This document shows positions 57,611 through 64,000 of a stretch of 64,000 nt of DNA, in pieces; positions within the stretch are counted from its first letter, which is position 1, and the number at the start of each line of letters is the position of its first letter. The position numbers and the translations under genes are program-made. The notes below the pieces were generated by a model. The model was not told the origin of the DNA. It saw nothing but the letters and a program-made list of their open reading frames with translations, and did no database searches. The DNA is from Nocardioides phosphati (GTDB lineage Bacteria > Actinomycetota > Actinomycetes > Propionibacteriales > Nocardioidaceae), in assembly GCF_014646375.1 (NCBI RefSeq), contig NZ_BMNI01000008.1, positions 1-64,000 of the forward strand. Direction: 5' to 3'.

Positions 57611-57628
57611 GCGCGGCCAGTGCCGCGC
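57611..57628. terminator. hairpin between convergent genes
   Basis: A perfect 7-bp G+C stem (GCGCGGC/GCCGCGC) with loop CAGT, 33 bp from the TetR gene stop and 117 bp after the opposing gene. Short; terminator role is a guess. Confidence 0.4.
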
Positions 57629-57660
57629 GCGGGACGGGCGGTCGGGGCCGCACCTCGCTC

Positions 57661-58302
57661 CTATGCCCGGCGCGCGGCGTACGGCTCGAGGTAGCGGGTG
57701 AGCAGCCGGCGGCCCTCGGCGATGAGAAACGGGTCACCGTCGGGGTCGCTCTCGAAGGCGAGCTGGAACATCCGGTCGCCCATCTCGACGACGAACTCGC
57801 CGACGCGCTCGGGGGTCTCCGGCGCGATCACGCCGACGGCGGTCGCGTAGGGGAAGAGCTCGGCGGCGATGCTCCGGTTGTGCTGCATGCAGTGCTCGTG
57901 GACGGCCGCGTTGGTGCGCCCGCGCAGCCAGATCCGCATGAACGCCGGCCGGCGGGCATAGACCGCGAGGAACGAGCCCATCACCGTCTCGATCAGCTCC
58001 GCGACGGAGGCCGGCTGGTGCGCCGCCAGGTCGAGGCGGATCTGGCCGTCCATCTCCTCGGTGTCGCGCTCGACGATCGCGAGGAGGACGGCGTCGCGGT
58101 CGGGGAAGTACTGGTAGATCGAGGCGACGGGGATCCCCGCCTCCTGCGCGACCGCCGTCGTCGTCAGCTCGTCGACGCCGCGCTCGACAACGACCCGTGA
58201 GGCCGCGTCGAGGATCAGCGCGACCCGGGCGCGCGAGCGCGCCTGCGTGGGCACGCGCCGGCGCGGAGCGACGAGGTCGGGCGAAGGGGTGACACGGGAC
58301 AC
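57661..58302 (-). CDS. TetR-family transcriptional regulator
   Basis: A 213-residue repressor. The N-terminal helix-turn-helix is clear (ALILDAASRVVVERGVDELTTTAVAQEAGIPVASIYQYFPDRD cut here into its parts: ILDAASRVV, VAQEAGI, ASIYQYFPD). The C-terminal helical ligand domain is generic. GTG 58302 is the start. It is divergent from the flavin amine oxidase over 55 bp that contain a 25-bp palindrome, so it very likely controls that gene and itself. Confidence 0.93.
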   Translation of the reverse strand: MSRVTPSPDLVAPRRRVPTQARSRARVALILDAASRVVVERGVDELTTTAVAQEAGIPVASIYQYFPDRDAVLLAIVERDTEEMDGQIRLDLAAHQPASVAELIETVMGSFLAVYARRPAFMRIWLRGRTNAAVHEHCMQHNRSIAAELFPYATAVGVIAPETPERVGEFVVEMGDRMFQLAFESDPDGDPFLIAEGRRLLTRYLEPYAARRA

Positions 58303-58318
58303 ATCCGGAGCCTACCCT

Positions 58319-58343
58319 CAAACCTGAATCACATTCACGTTTG
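58319..58343. promoter_or_regulatory. TetR operator palindrome
   Basis: A 25-bp palindrome: CAAAC-N-TGAAT-N3-ATTCA-N-GTTTG. All ten arm pairs match. It lies between the divergent TetR and amine-oxidase starts, 17 bp from the TetR start and 15 bp from the oxidase start, ideal for shutting both promoters. Confidence 0.85.
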
Positions 58344-58357
58344 CCACAGGAGCCGCC

Positions 58358-59836
58358 ATGCCGATCGACCTCAGCCGCCGCCACCTGCTCGGAGGCGCCG
58401 CCCTGACGCTCGGCGCACTGGCCACCGAGGGCCTCACCGCCGAGGCGAACGCCGCGACGCTGCAGGGCGCGCTGCCCGCCTCGGTCGACACCGTCGTCAT
58501 CGGCGGCGGCCTCTCCGGGCTCGTGGCTGCCCGCGACGTGGCACGTGCGGGGCGTTCGGTGCTGGTCGTCGAGGCCCGTGACCGCGTCGGCGGCCGCCTG
58601 CTCAACCACCAGCTGACCAGCGGCGGCACCATCGAGGCCGGCGGCGCGTTCATCGGCCCGACCCAGGACCACGTCGCCGCGCTCGCGGCGGAGCTCGGTG
58701 TCGCGACGTTCCCGGAGTACGTCGACGGCAAGAACGTCTACGTCTCGAAGCTCCTCGGCCGCCAGACCTACACCGGCACCGTCCCGCCGGACCCGACCAT
58801 CCTGCTCGACGCGCTCCTGCTGCTCCAGACGCTCAACAGCTGGGCCGCCCAGCTCGACGTCGCCGCCCCCTGGGCCCACCCGCGCGCGGCGGAGTGGGAT
58901 GCGACCACGCTCGCGGCGTACATCAGGACGCACTCGCTCAACGCGGCCGGCATCACCAACCTGATCCGCTGCTGGACCCAGCCCGGCTTCGGCGCCGACC
59001 CCGACCAGCTCTCGCTGCTCTTCGTCCTCCACTACATCGCCTGCTCCGGCAACGAGACGACGCCCGGCACCTTCGACCGCAACGCCGACACGGCCCACGG
59101 CGCGCAGGAGCGACGGTTCGTCGGCGGCTCGCAGCTCCTTCCGCTGCGGCTGGCCAGCCAGCTCGGCGACCACGTGGCGCTCGACGCCGCCGTCAGCCAG
59201 GTGGACCAGCTCGACAGCCACGCCGTGGTGCACACCGCCCGCGGCCGGGTCACCTGCCGGCGCGTCATCGTCGCCGCTCCCCCGCCGCTCGTCCTCGACA
59301 TCGTGTGGAACCCGGGCCTGCCCACCGCTCGCCGCCAGCTGCTCGAGCAGATGCGGATGGGCCGGCTGATGAAGTGCGACGCGGTCTACCCGACGCCCTT
59401 CTGGCGCGAGGCCGGCCTGTCAGGCATGGGCATCAGCGACTCCGGCGCCGTCCGGGCCGCCTTCGACAACTGCGTGCCGTCGACCGGCCACGGCATCCTG
59501 CTCGCCTTCGTCGGCGGTGCGACGTGGGCGCAGTACGGCACGCTCTCGGTCGATGCGCGGCGCCAGGCTGTCCTCGAGGGCTTCGCGCGGATGTTCGGCA
59601 AGCAGGCGCTCAGCCCGATCGACTACACCGAGCACGACTGGACCCATGAGCGGTGGACCCGCGGGGCGCCGGTCGCGGTGATGGGCCTCGGCACGCTGTC
59701 GACCGTCGGCTCCTCGATCCGTACGCCGCACGGCCGCGTGCACTGGGCCGGCACCGAGACCTCGACGTACTGGACCGGCTACATGGACGGCGCCGTGCGG
59801 GCGGGACAGCGGGCGGCTGCCGAGGTCCTCACCTGA
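58358..59836 (+). CDS. Tat-exported flavin-dependent amine oxidase
   Basis: A 492-residue flavoenzyme of the monoamine-oxidase family that oxidises amines to aldehydes with H2O2. A twin-arginine signal (SRRHLLGG, 6-13) indicates folded export. The FAD Rossmann motif VVIGGGLSGLVAAR is at 46-59, then VVEARDRVGGR, and the C-terminal FAD segment WAGTETSTYWTGYMDGAVRAG. AGGAG lies 5 bases before the ATG. Substrate could be putrescine, tyramine or an L-amino acid; the TetR neighbour suggests induction by it. Confidence 0.92.
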   Translation: MPIDLSRRHLLGGAALTLGALATEGLTAEANAATLQGALPASVDTVVIGGGLSGLVAARDVARAGRSVLVVEARDRVGGRLLNHQLTSGGTIEAGGAFIGPTQDHVAALAAELGVATFPEYVDGKNVYVSKLLGRQTYTGTVPPDPTILLDALLLLQTLNSWAAQLDVAAPWAHPRAAEWDATTLAAYIRTHSLNAAGITNLIRCWTQPGFGADPDQLSLLFVLHYIACSGNETTPGTFDRNADTAHGAQERRFVGGSQLLPLRLASQLGDHVALDAAVSQVDQLDSHAVVHTARGRVTCRRVIVAAPPPLVLDIVWNPGLPTARRQLLEQMRMGRLMKCDAVYPTPFWREAGLSGMGISDSGAVRAAFDNCVPSTGHGILLAFVGGATWAQYGTLSVDARRQAVLEGFARMFGKQALSPIDYTEHDWTHERWTRGAPVAVMGLGTLSTVGSSIRTPHGRVHWAGTETSTYWTGYMDGAVRAGQRAAAEVLT

Positions 59837-59885
59837 CGCGACCAGGGTGGCGCGGCGCTGAGCCGCCGGCGCTAGGTTGGCGCGC

Positions 59886-60602
59886 GTGAGCACGCTCGAC
59901 GCACTCGTGGAGAAGGGCCTGGTCGCGCGCGACTGGGCCGAGGCACTGGCCCCGGTGGAGCCGCAGATCGAGGCCATGGGCGCCTTCCTGCGCGCCGAGC
60001 TCGCGGCCGGCCGGCGCTACCAGCCGGCAGGCGATCGCGTGCTGCGCGCCTTCCAGCGGCCGCTCGCGGACGTTCGTGTGCTCATCGTGGGCCAGGACCC
60101 CTACCCGAACCCGGACCACCCGGTCGGGCTGTCCTTCTCCGTTCCGCAGGAGGTGCAGCCGCTGCCGCCGAGCCTGGCCAACATCTACGCCGAGCTGCAG
60201 ACCGACCTCGGCATCGCACCCGCTCCCCACGGCGACCTGTCTGCCTGGGCGGACCGCGGCGTGATGCTGCTCAACAGGGTGCTCACGGTCGAGCCCGGGC
60301 GCTCCAACAGCCACAAGGGCAAGGGCTGGGAGAGCGTCACCGAGCACGCGATCCGCGTCCTCGCGCGCCGCGGCGGACCGCTCGTCGCGATCCTCTGGGG
60401 GAACGACGCGCGGCGCCTCCGCCCGTGGCTGGGGGACGTGCCGGCCATCGAGTCGGCGCACCCGTCGCCACTCTCGGCGTACCGGGGGTTCTTCGGGTCC
60501 AAGCCGTTCAGCACCGTCAACACACTGCTCGAGCAGCAGGGCGGGACAGCCGTCGACTGGTCGCTGCACGGGGCCGCCGGGCCAGATCTGGGAAGTCGTT
60601 GA
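59886..60602 (+). CDS. ung: uracil-DNA glycosylase
   Basis: Family 1 UDG that removes uracil from DNA. 238 residues; the catalytic GQDPYP motif (D71), FSVP, the [11 protein letters not shown] segment and [18 protein letters not shown] with H192 are intact. I use GTG 59886 (VSTLDALV); TTG 59877 is also in frame. Confidence 0.95.
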   Translation: MSTLDALVEKGLVARDWAEALAPVEPQIEAMGAFLRAELAAGRRYQPAGDRVLRAFQRPLADVRVLIVGQDPYPNPDHPVGLSFSVPQEVQPLPPSLANIYAELQTDLGIAPAPHGDLSAWADRGVMLLNRVLTVEPGRSNSHKGKGWESVTEHAIRVLARRGGPLVAILWGNDARRLRPWLGDVPAIESAHPSPLSAYRGFFGSKPFSTVNTLLEQQGGTAVDWSLHGAAGPDLGSR

Positions 60603-60681
60603 CGCCGATGCCGCAGCGGGCATAGGTTGCAGCCGACGCCATGGGAGTGGCGTCGATCACACCGGATCTTGGGAGGGATTC

Positions 60682-61068
60682 ATGAAGCTCACGCACGCCC
60701 TGGCCACGGGAGCCGCCGGCCTCAGCATGGCCGCCGCCGGACTCGCCGTCGGTGCCACGCCGGCGCAGGCCGCGCCGCACCGCACCTCGACGTACGGCCT
60801 GTCCTGCACCTACAACCTCGACGAGGTCGCCGGCACGCTCGCCGGCAGCTGCGTCGGGCGCACCCCGCTCGGCACCGCGACTGCGACCTTCAGCGGCACG
60901 TGGAGCGGCGACAGCGCGGCGGGCACGATCGCCGTCGACACCTGGTTCGGTGACTTCGGCGGCACGTTCTCGGGCAGCGGCTGGTCCACGGGCTCCGCCA
61001 CCGGCAGCTACACGCTGACGACGCCGTTCGGCCCGCTCGCGGGCACGTTCAGCGCCACCGGCAGCTGA
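60682..61068 (+). CDS. small secreted protein of unknown function
   Basis: A 128-residue exported protein. The signal peptide ends at AQA near 30, and the mature part is a Gly/Ser/Thr-rich beta-type sequence with one Cys pair (C42, C57) and a repeated FSGTWSGDS / GTFSGSGWS / GTFSATGS pattern. No family recognised. GGGAGGG lies 4 bases before the ATG. Confidence 0.7.
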   Translation: MKLTHALATGAAGLSMAAAGLAVGATPAQAAPHRTSTYGLSCTYNLDEVAGTLAGSCVGRTPLGTATATFSGTWSGDSAAGTIAVDTWFGDFGGTFSGSGWSTGSATGSYTLTTPFGPLAGTFSATGS

Positions 61069-61152
61069 CGCACCCCGCACACGACGTACGGCGCGGCCCC
61101 GGCACGGGGGTCGCGCCGTTCGTGCTTTCGCGGACGGGATTCCCGGAATAAA

Positions 61153-61166
61153 GTTGACGCGTCAAC
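61153..61166. promoter_or_regulatory. palindromic operator before the DODA-type dioxygenase
   Basis: GTTGACGCGTCAAC is a perfect 14-bp palindrome ending 13 bp before the dioxygenase start codon, next to its Shine-Dalgarno. Similar TTGA-centred palindromes are used by MarR/DUF24-type regulators. No regulator gene adjoins. Confidence 0.6.
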
Positions 61167-61179
61167 CATTGGAGGAGTC

Positions 61180-61956
61180 ATGACCACGGACCGCATGCCC
61201 GCCCTCTACATCGGCCACGGCTCGCCCATGCTCTTCGAGGACCCCGTCTGGCACGGGCAGCTGCAGGACTGGGCGCGCGACCTGCCGCGCCCCAAGGCGA
61301 TCCTCATCGTCTCCGCGCACTGGGAGAAGGCGCCCCTCTCCCTCACCGCCAACGGCGCTCCCCTCGTCTACGACTTCGGCGGGTTCGCGCAGAAGTACTA
61401 CGAGATGACCTACGCGACGCCCGACTCCACGTGGCTCGCGCAGCGGATCACCAAGGCGATGCCCGACGGCCTGGAGGTGCACCAGCACCGCACGCGCGGG
61501 CTCGACCACGGTGCCTGGGTGCCGCTCAAGATCATGTACCCCGAGGCGGACATCCCCGTCCTGCAGATGTCGATGCCGACCCGTGACCCCTTCCAGCTGC
61601 TCGGCCTCGGCCAGCGGCTGCGGGAGCTCCGCGACGAGGGCGTGCTCGTCATCGGCTCGGGCTTCATGACCCACGGCCTGCCGTTCCTGCGCGACTGGTC
61701 GATCGAGGCGAAGGCCCCGGGCTGGTCCTCCGACTTCGACCTCTGGGCCAAGGAGGCCCTCGAGCGCGGCGACGTCGACGAGCTCGCGGCGTACCAGTCG
61801 AAGGCGCCCGGCATGCCCTACGCGCACCCCACGGTCGAGCACTTCACGCCGCTCTTCCTGGCGCTCGGCGCTGCCACGGATCCGACCGCTGCGCCGGACC
61901 AGCGGATCGACGGCTTCCACGTGGGGCTGTCGAAGCGGAGCTTCCAGGTCGCCTGA
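61180..61956 (+). CDS. DODA-type (4,5-DOPA) extradiol dioxygenase family protein
   Basis: A 258-residue LigB-superfamily enzyme like E. coli YgiD. Metal-binding His are H13 (GHGSP), H47 (SAHWE) and H221 (VEHFTPL), and RTRGLDHGAWVPL and GSGFMTHG are diagnostic. YgiD opens the ring of DOPA in vitro; physiological substrates in bacteria are unclear. GGAGGAG precedes the ATG. A perfect palindrome just upstream suggests repression. Confidence 0.88.
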   Translation: MTTDRMPALYIGHGSPMLFEDPVWHGQLQDWARDLPRPKAILIVSAHWEKAPLSLTANGAPLVYDFGGFAQKYYEMTYATPDSTWLAQRITKAMPDGLEVHQHRTRGLDHGAWVPLKIMYPEADIPVLQMSMPTRDPFQLLGLGQRLRELRDEGVLVIGSGFMTHGLPFLRDWSIEAKAPGWSSDFDLWAKEALERGDVDELAAYQSKAPGMPYAHPTVEHFTPLFLALGAATDPTAAPDQRIDGFHVGLSKRSFQVA

Positions 61957-61968
61957 CCGGCCGGAACC

Positions 61969-62027
61969 GCAACTGGTCGTGATTGGCCGGAATCCGGGCG
62001 GATTTCGTGCCAGTCAAGACCAGTTGC
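61969..62027 (+). terminator. long inverted repeat after the dioxygenase gene
   Basis: Two 19-base arms (61969-61987 and 62009-62027) match except at two positions, and an inner AATCCG/CGGATT pair lies at 61991-62004. It begins 12 bp after the dioxygenase stop and ends just before the 3' end of the convergent tRNA-Thr, so a terminator is the simplest reading. Confidence 0.6.
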
Positions 62028-62031
62028 TGCG

Positions 62032-62108
62032 TGGAGCCGCGTGTCGGAATCGAACCGACGGCATTCCGCTTACAAGGCGGACACTCTGACCAACTGAGTT
62101 AACGCGGC
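62032..62108 (-). tRNA. tRNA-Thr (TGT)
   Basis: A full cloverleaf with acceptor arms GCCGCGT/ACGCGGC, D-loop ACTCAGTTGGTCAGAG, and T-loop GGTTCGATTCC. The anticodon loop CTTGTAA gives anticodon TGT, reading ACA and other Thr codons. The 3' CCA (62034-62032) is encoded in the gene, unlike the tRNA-Trp gene in this window. Confidence 0.96.
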
Positions 62109-62140
62109 ATGCGTCGAGGACGCGCGGGACAGCCTAGCGA

Positions 62141-63175
62141 TCAGCGGTTCAGGTACTCGAACGCCGCCTGCTGCCAGGCGCCGTGGGGCCTTCCGGGCTT
62201 CTTCTGGCCCACGCCGAGGTCGACCAGCCAGCGGAAGCCGCCGGGGCCTCCCTCGGGGGCCTTGCCCCACTCGAGGTCGATCGAGAACCGCGACCCCTCC
62301 GGCAGCGTGCGCAGCAGGTCGAGCTGGGCCCTGATCATCGGCCAGCGTGGGTCGGCAAGCGGGTCGGCCGCGAGCTCCCTGGGCCCGGCCATGCCCGGCA
62401 GGCGCAGGTCCATCCGGATCTCGATCGCACCGGGGTGCGTGTCCGTGGGGCGCGGGTCGACGCCCGGATCGCTGCCGACGAAGTTGACCCGGGCCCGTGC
62501 GCCGCGGACGAGGCGCGCGTTGGCCACCGCCTTGTCGTACGTCGTGAGGTGCTGCCGGCGGACCGCCTCGGAGCTGCCGAACGACGCGGGCAGCTGCCAG
62601 TCGTCCTGGGGCGCGTCGGGCACCAGCTCCTGCGGGGCGTGCAGGTCGGCGCCCGGCACCTTGGCCAGCTCGGGGTGGTCGAGCAGCGTCCGCAGCGCCG
62701 CGCGCGGCTGCGGGGTGAGCACCGTCCACCCGTAGCCGCGGACCGTCACCGGCGCATCGAAGACCTCCCGGGCCCGCAGCAGCACCGCCGCGCTCGCGAC
62801 GTTCTGCCGGTGGCTGCCGGCATCGGTGATGATCGCGTTCGGCCCCCGGCCACCGTCGTCGCCCCAGCCGTCGCGCACCGCGACGGTGTCGCCGCCGACG
62901 TACAGCCGGACGCCGTCCTCCTCGCCGTGGTCGCCCTGGTACCAGCGCGCCAGGCCGTCGAGCGCTCCCGCGACCTGGTCGCGGGTCGCGTGGGCGTCCA
63001 TGTCGACGACTGCCGTGTAGCTCCAGGCGCCGGTGTCGATCGCCTGCTTGTGCACCGCCGCCGCGCGGACGCCGGGGAGGCCGCGCAGGTCGTCGACCCC
63101 GTAGGTGCCGATCCCGCAGGCCGCAAGCACGACGACGGCCGGGACCAGACGGGCGGCGAGGGCGAGGCGCTTCAT
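62141..63175 (-). CDS. lipoprotein of unknown function
   Basis: A 344-residue exported lipoprotein; signal peptide with lipobox LAAC at C20. The rest has no domain I can name. Composition is mixed alpha/beta with no long repeats. It starts at ATG 63175. Downstream is the tRNA-Thr on the same strand; upstream is the metallophosphoesterase, with a 13-bp tandem repeat between. Confidence 0.7.
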   Translation of the reverse strand: MKRLALAARLVPAVVVLAACGIGTYGVDDLRGLPGVRAAAVHKQAIDTGAWSYTAVVDMDAHATRDQVAGALDGLARWYQGDHGEEDGVRLYVGGDTVAVRDGWGDDGGRGPNAIITDAGSHRQNVASAAVLLRAREVFDAPVTVRGYGWTVLTPQPRAALRTLLDHPELAKVPGADLHAPQELVPDAPQDDWQLPASFGSSEAVRRQHLTTYDKAVANARLVRGARARVNFVGSDPGVDPRPTDTHPGAIEIRMDLRLPGMAGPRELAADPLADPRWPMIRAQLDLLRTLPEGSRFSIDLEWGKAPEGGPGGFRWLVDLGVGQKKPGRPHGAWQQAAFEYLNR

Positions 63176-63196
63176 GGGGCCATCATGCAGGCGAGC

Positions 63197-63255
63197 GTCA
63201 GCGGCGCGGGTCAGCGGCTCGGGTCAGCGGCGCGGGTCAGCGGCGCGGGTCAGCG
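63197..63255. repeat. 13-bp tandem repeat
   Basis: Four copies of GTCAGCGGCGCGG (the second has T for G at base 10) run from 63197 to 63248, with a partial fifth copy to 63255. The array spans the 3' end and the stop codon of the metallophosphoesterase gene (stop in the third unit). Confidence 0.85.
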
Positions 63256-64000
63256 CCAGCGGCTTGTAGGCGCCGACCGAGAAGACGCCGTTCGTCTGCA
63301 GCGTCACGCCCTGCAGCCCCACCGGCCGGCCGTCGGCGTACGTCACGAGGGTGACCATCGCGGCCCGGCGCAGCTTGCTGCCCAGTGCGAAGGCGTACGC
63401 CGCCCCGCCCGTCGTGCCGACCGTGTAGGTCCAGCCGGTGTCGCCGTTGGCGCCCTCGACGCGGTCCGGGCCGACCTCGACGTGGACGTGCCCCGAGAGG
63501 ACCAGATCGACGCAGCCGCGGCGCAGCGACTCGGTGCCGGCGTCGGAGTCGTGGACCAGCAACGTGCCGACCCGCTTCCCCTTGCAGGCGACGTCGGCGA
63601 TCGCCTGGCCGAGCTCGGGCACCGACATCGTGGTGTCGTCACGCCAGATGCCGAGGCCGCTGGCCCGCGGGTCGTCGGCGGAGAGCAGCGTCGACCCGCC
63701 GGGGCCCTCGACCACCTTGCCCGTCGGGACCACCCAGCCGTGGTCATGGAGGTAGTCGCGCACGAAGGTGCCCTGGTCGTGGTTGCCCGGGGCGACCCAG
63801 CGGTCGAGGTCGTGGAAGGCGTCGTCGAGCGAGTCGAGGCTGAACGCCTCCCACGCCTCCCCCGAGGACGTGTCGTCGCCGGCGTCGAGGATGGCGGTGG
63901 CGCCACCGGTGTCGCCGATCGCCCGCACCACCTCGTCCATGCCGATGTTGTCGTGGCGGTCGGCGACCAGCAGGGCAACGGTCTCGCCCTTCTCCGGTTG
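63224..64000 (-). CDS. metallophosphoesterase, partial (N-terminus beyond the window)
   Basis: A calcineurin-like phosphoesterase of at least 258 residues, open through the right edge in frame (QPEKGETVALLVADRHDNIGMDE). All metal motifs are visible: ADRHDN (D and H), DAGDDTSSG, PGNHD, LLVHDSD and SGHVHVE. The N-terminal part, possibly with membrane segments or a signal, lies outside. Substrate unknown. The C-terminus overlaps the 13-bp tandem repeat. Confidence 0.88.
   Translation of the reverse strand, partial: QPEKGETVALLVADRHDNIGMDEVVRAIGDTGGATAILDAGDDTSSGEAWEAFSLDSLDDAFHDLDRWVAPGNHDQGTFVRDYLHDHGWVVPTGKVVEGPGGSTLLSADDPRASGLGIWRDDTTMSVPELGQAIADVACKGKRVGTLLVHDSDAGTESLRRGCVDLVLSGHVHVEVGPDRVEGANGDTGWTYTVGTTGGAAYAFALGSKLRRAAMVTLVTYADGRPVGLQGVTLQTNGVFSVGAYKPLALTRAADPRR

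Noticed and set aside
63197..63255. CRISPR array
   Set aside because: Units are 13 bp with no spacers and no cas gene nearby.

Overview
The window is ordinary actinobacterial chromosome: very high G+C, dense short-gap operons, many GTG and TTG starts, and start/stop overlaps of the ATGA or GTGA type. Gene content (a complete mce lipid-import operon, RpoB, CydA, XPB-type helicase, a VirR-like gene next to a DUF3263 gene, otsA/otsB) and gene order point to Nocardioidaceae, most likely Nocardioides or a close relative. That placement is inferred from style and synteny, not from a search.

Region 1 (1-24.2 kb, almost all minus strand) is the ribosomal-protein/RNA-polymerase supercluster read right to left: tRNA-Trp, secE, nusG, rplK, rplA, an LppX/LprG-like anchored protein, rplJ (with an L10 leader and an attenuator hairpin), rplL, then an 11-kb mce operon (mceG ATPase, yrbEA, yrbEB, mceA-F, an Mce-associated protein and a J-domain-like/Mce-associated fusion), then rpoB and rpoC. 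The mce operon sits between rplL and rpoB, two genes that are directly linked in many bacteria. A fragment of an alpha/beta hydrolase lies at the left edge.

Region 2 (24.2-42.7 kb) is mixed housekeeping and accessory: Rv3722c-type aspartate aminotransferase, adenosine deaminase, CspB-like cold-shock protein, a HAD protein whose nucleophile Asp is Glu, an A+T-richer secreted orphan, an ABC-2 exporter, a helicase-associated/WYL-like protein with an XPB-type helicase, an HExxH lipoprotein, a HutC-type GntR regulator with a DasR-like operator, an AlkB-family oxygenase, groEL with two CIRCE operators, an RTX-repeat secreted protein and an SGNH hydrolase.

Region 3 (42.7-54 kb) carries cytochrome bd oxidase (cydAB), a DUF2157/GDYXXLXY membrane pair, threonine synthase with a CysO-like ubiquitin-fold protein ending in Gly-Gly-Cys, trehalose genes otsB and otsA, and between them a VirR-like LytR_C protein, a DUF3263 protein, a cyclic-nucleotide-binding protein and a class III adenylate cyclase.

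Region 4 (54-64 kb) holds an FMN-dependent glutamate-synthase-family protein, a PhaC-like hydrolase with a membrane protein, a TetR regulator divergent from a Tat-exported flavin amine oxidase over a clear palindrome, uracil-DNA glycosylase, a small secreted protein, a DODA-type extradiol dioxygenase preceded by a perfect palindrome, tRNA-Thr, a lipoprotein and a metallophosphoesterase cut by the right edge. The only gap above 300 bp (53852-54183) holds a long imperfect palindrome. No CRISPR array, transposase or prophage gene was seen. I did not find a clearly new multi-gene system; the best leads are the J-like/Mce fusion, the Gly-Gly-Cys CysO-like protein, the HAD nucleophile change, the DasR-like autoregulatory site and the cAMP module between the trehalose genes.
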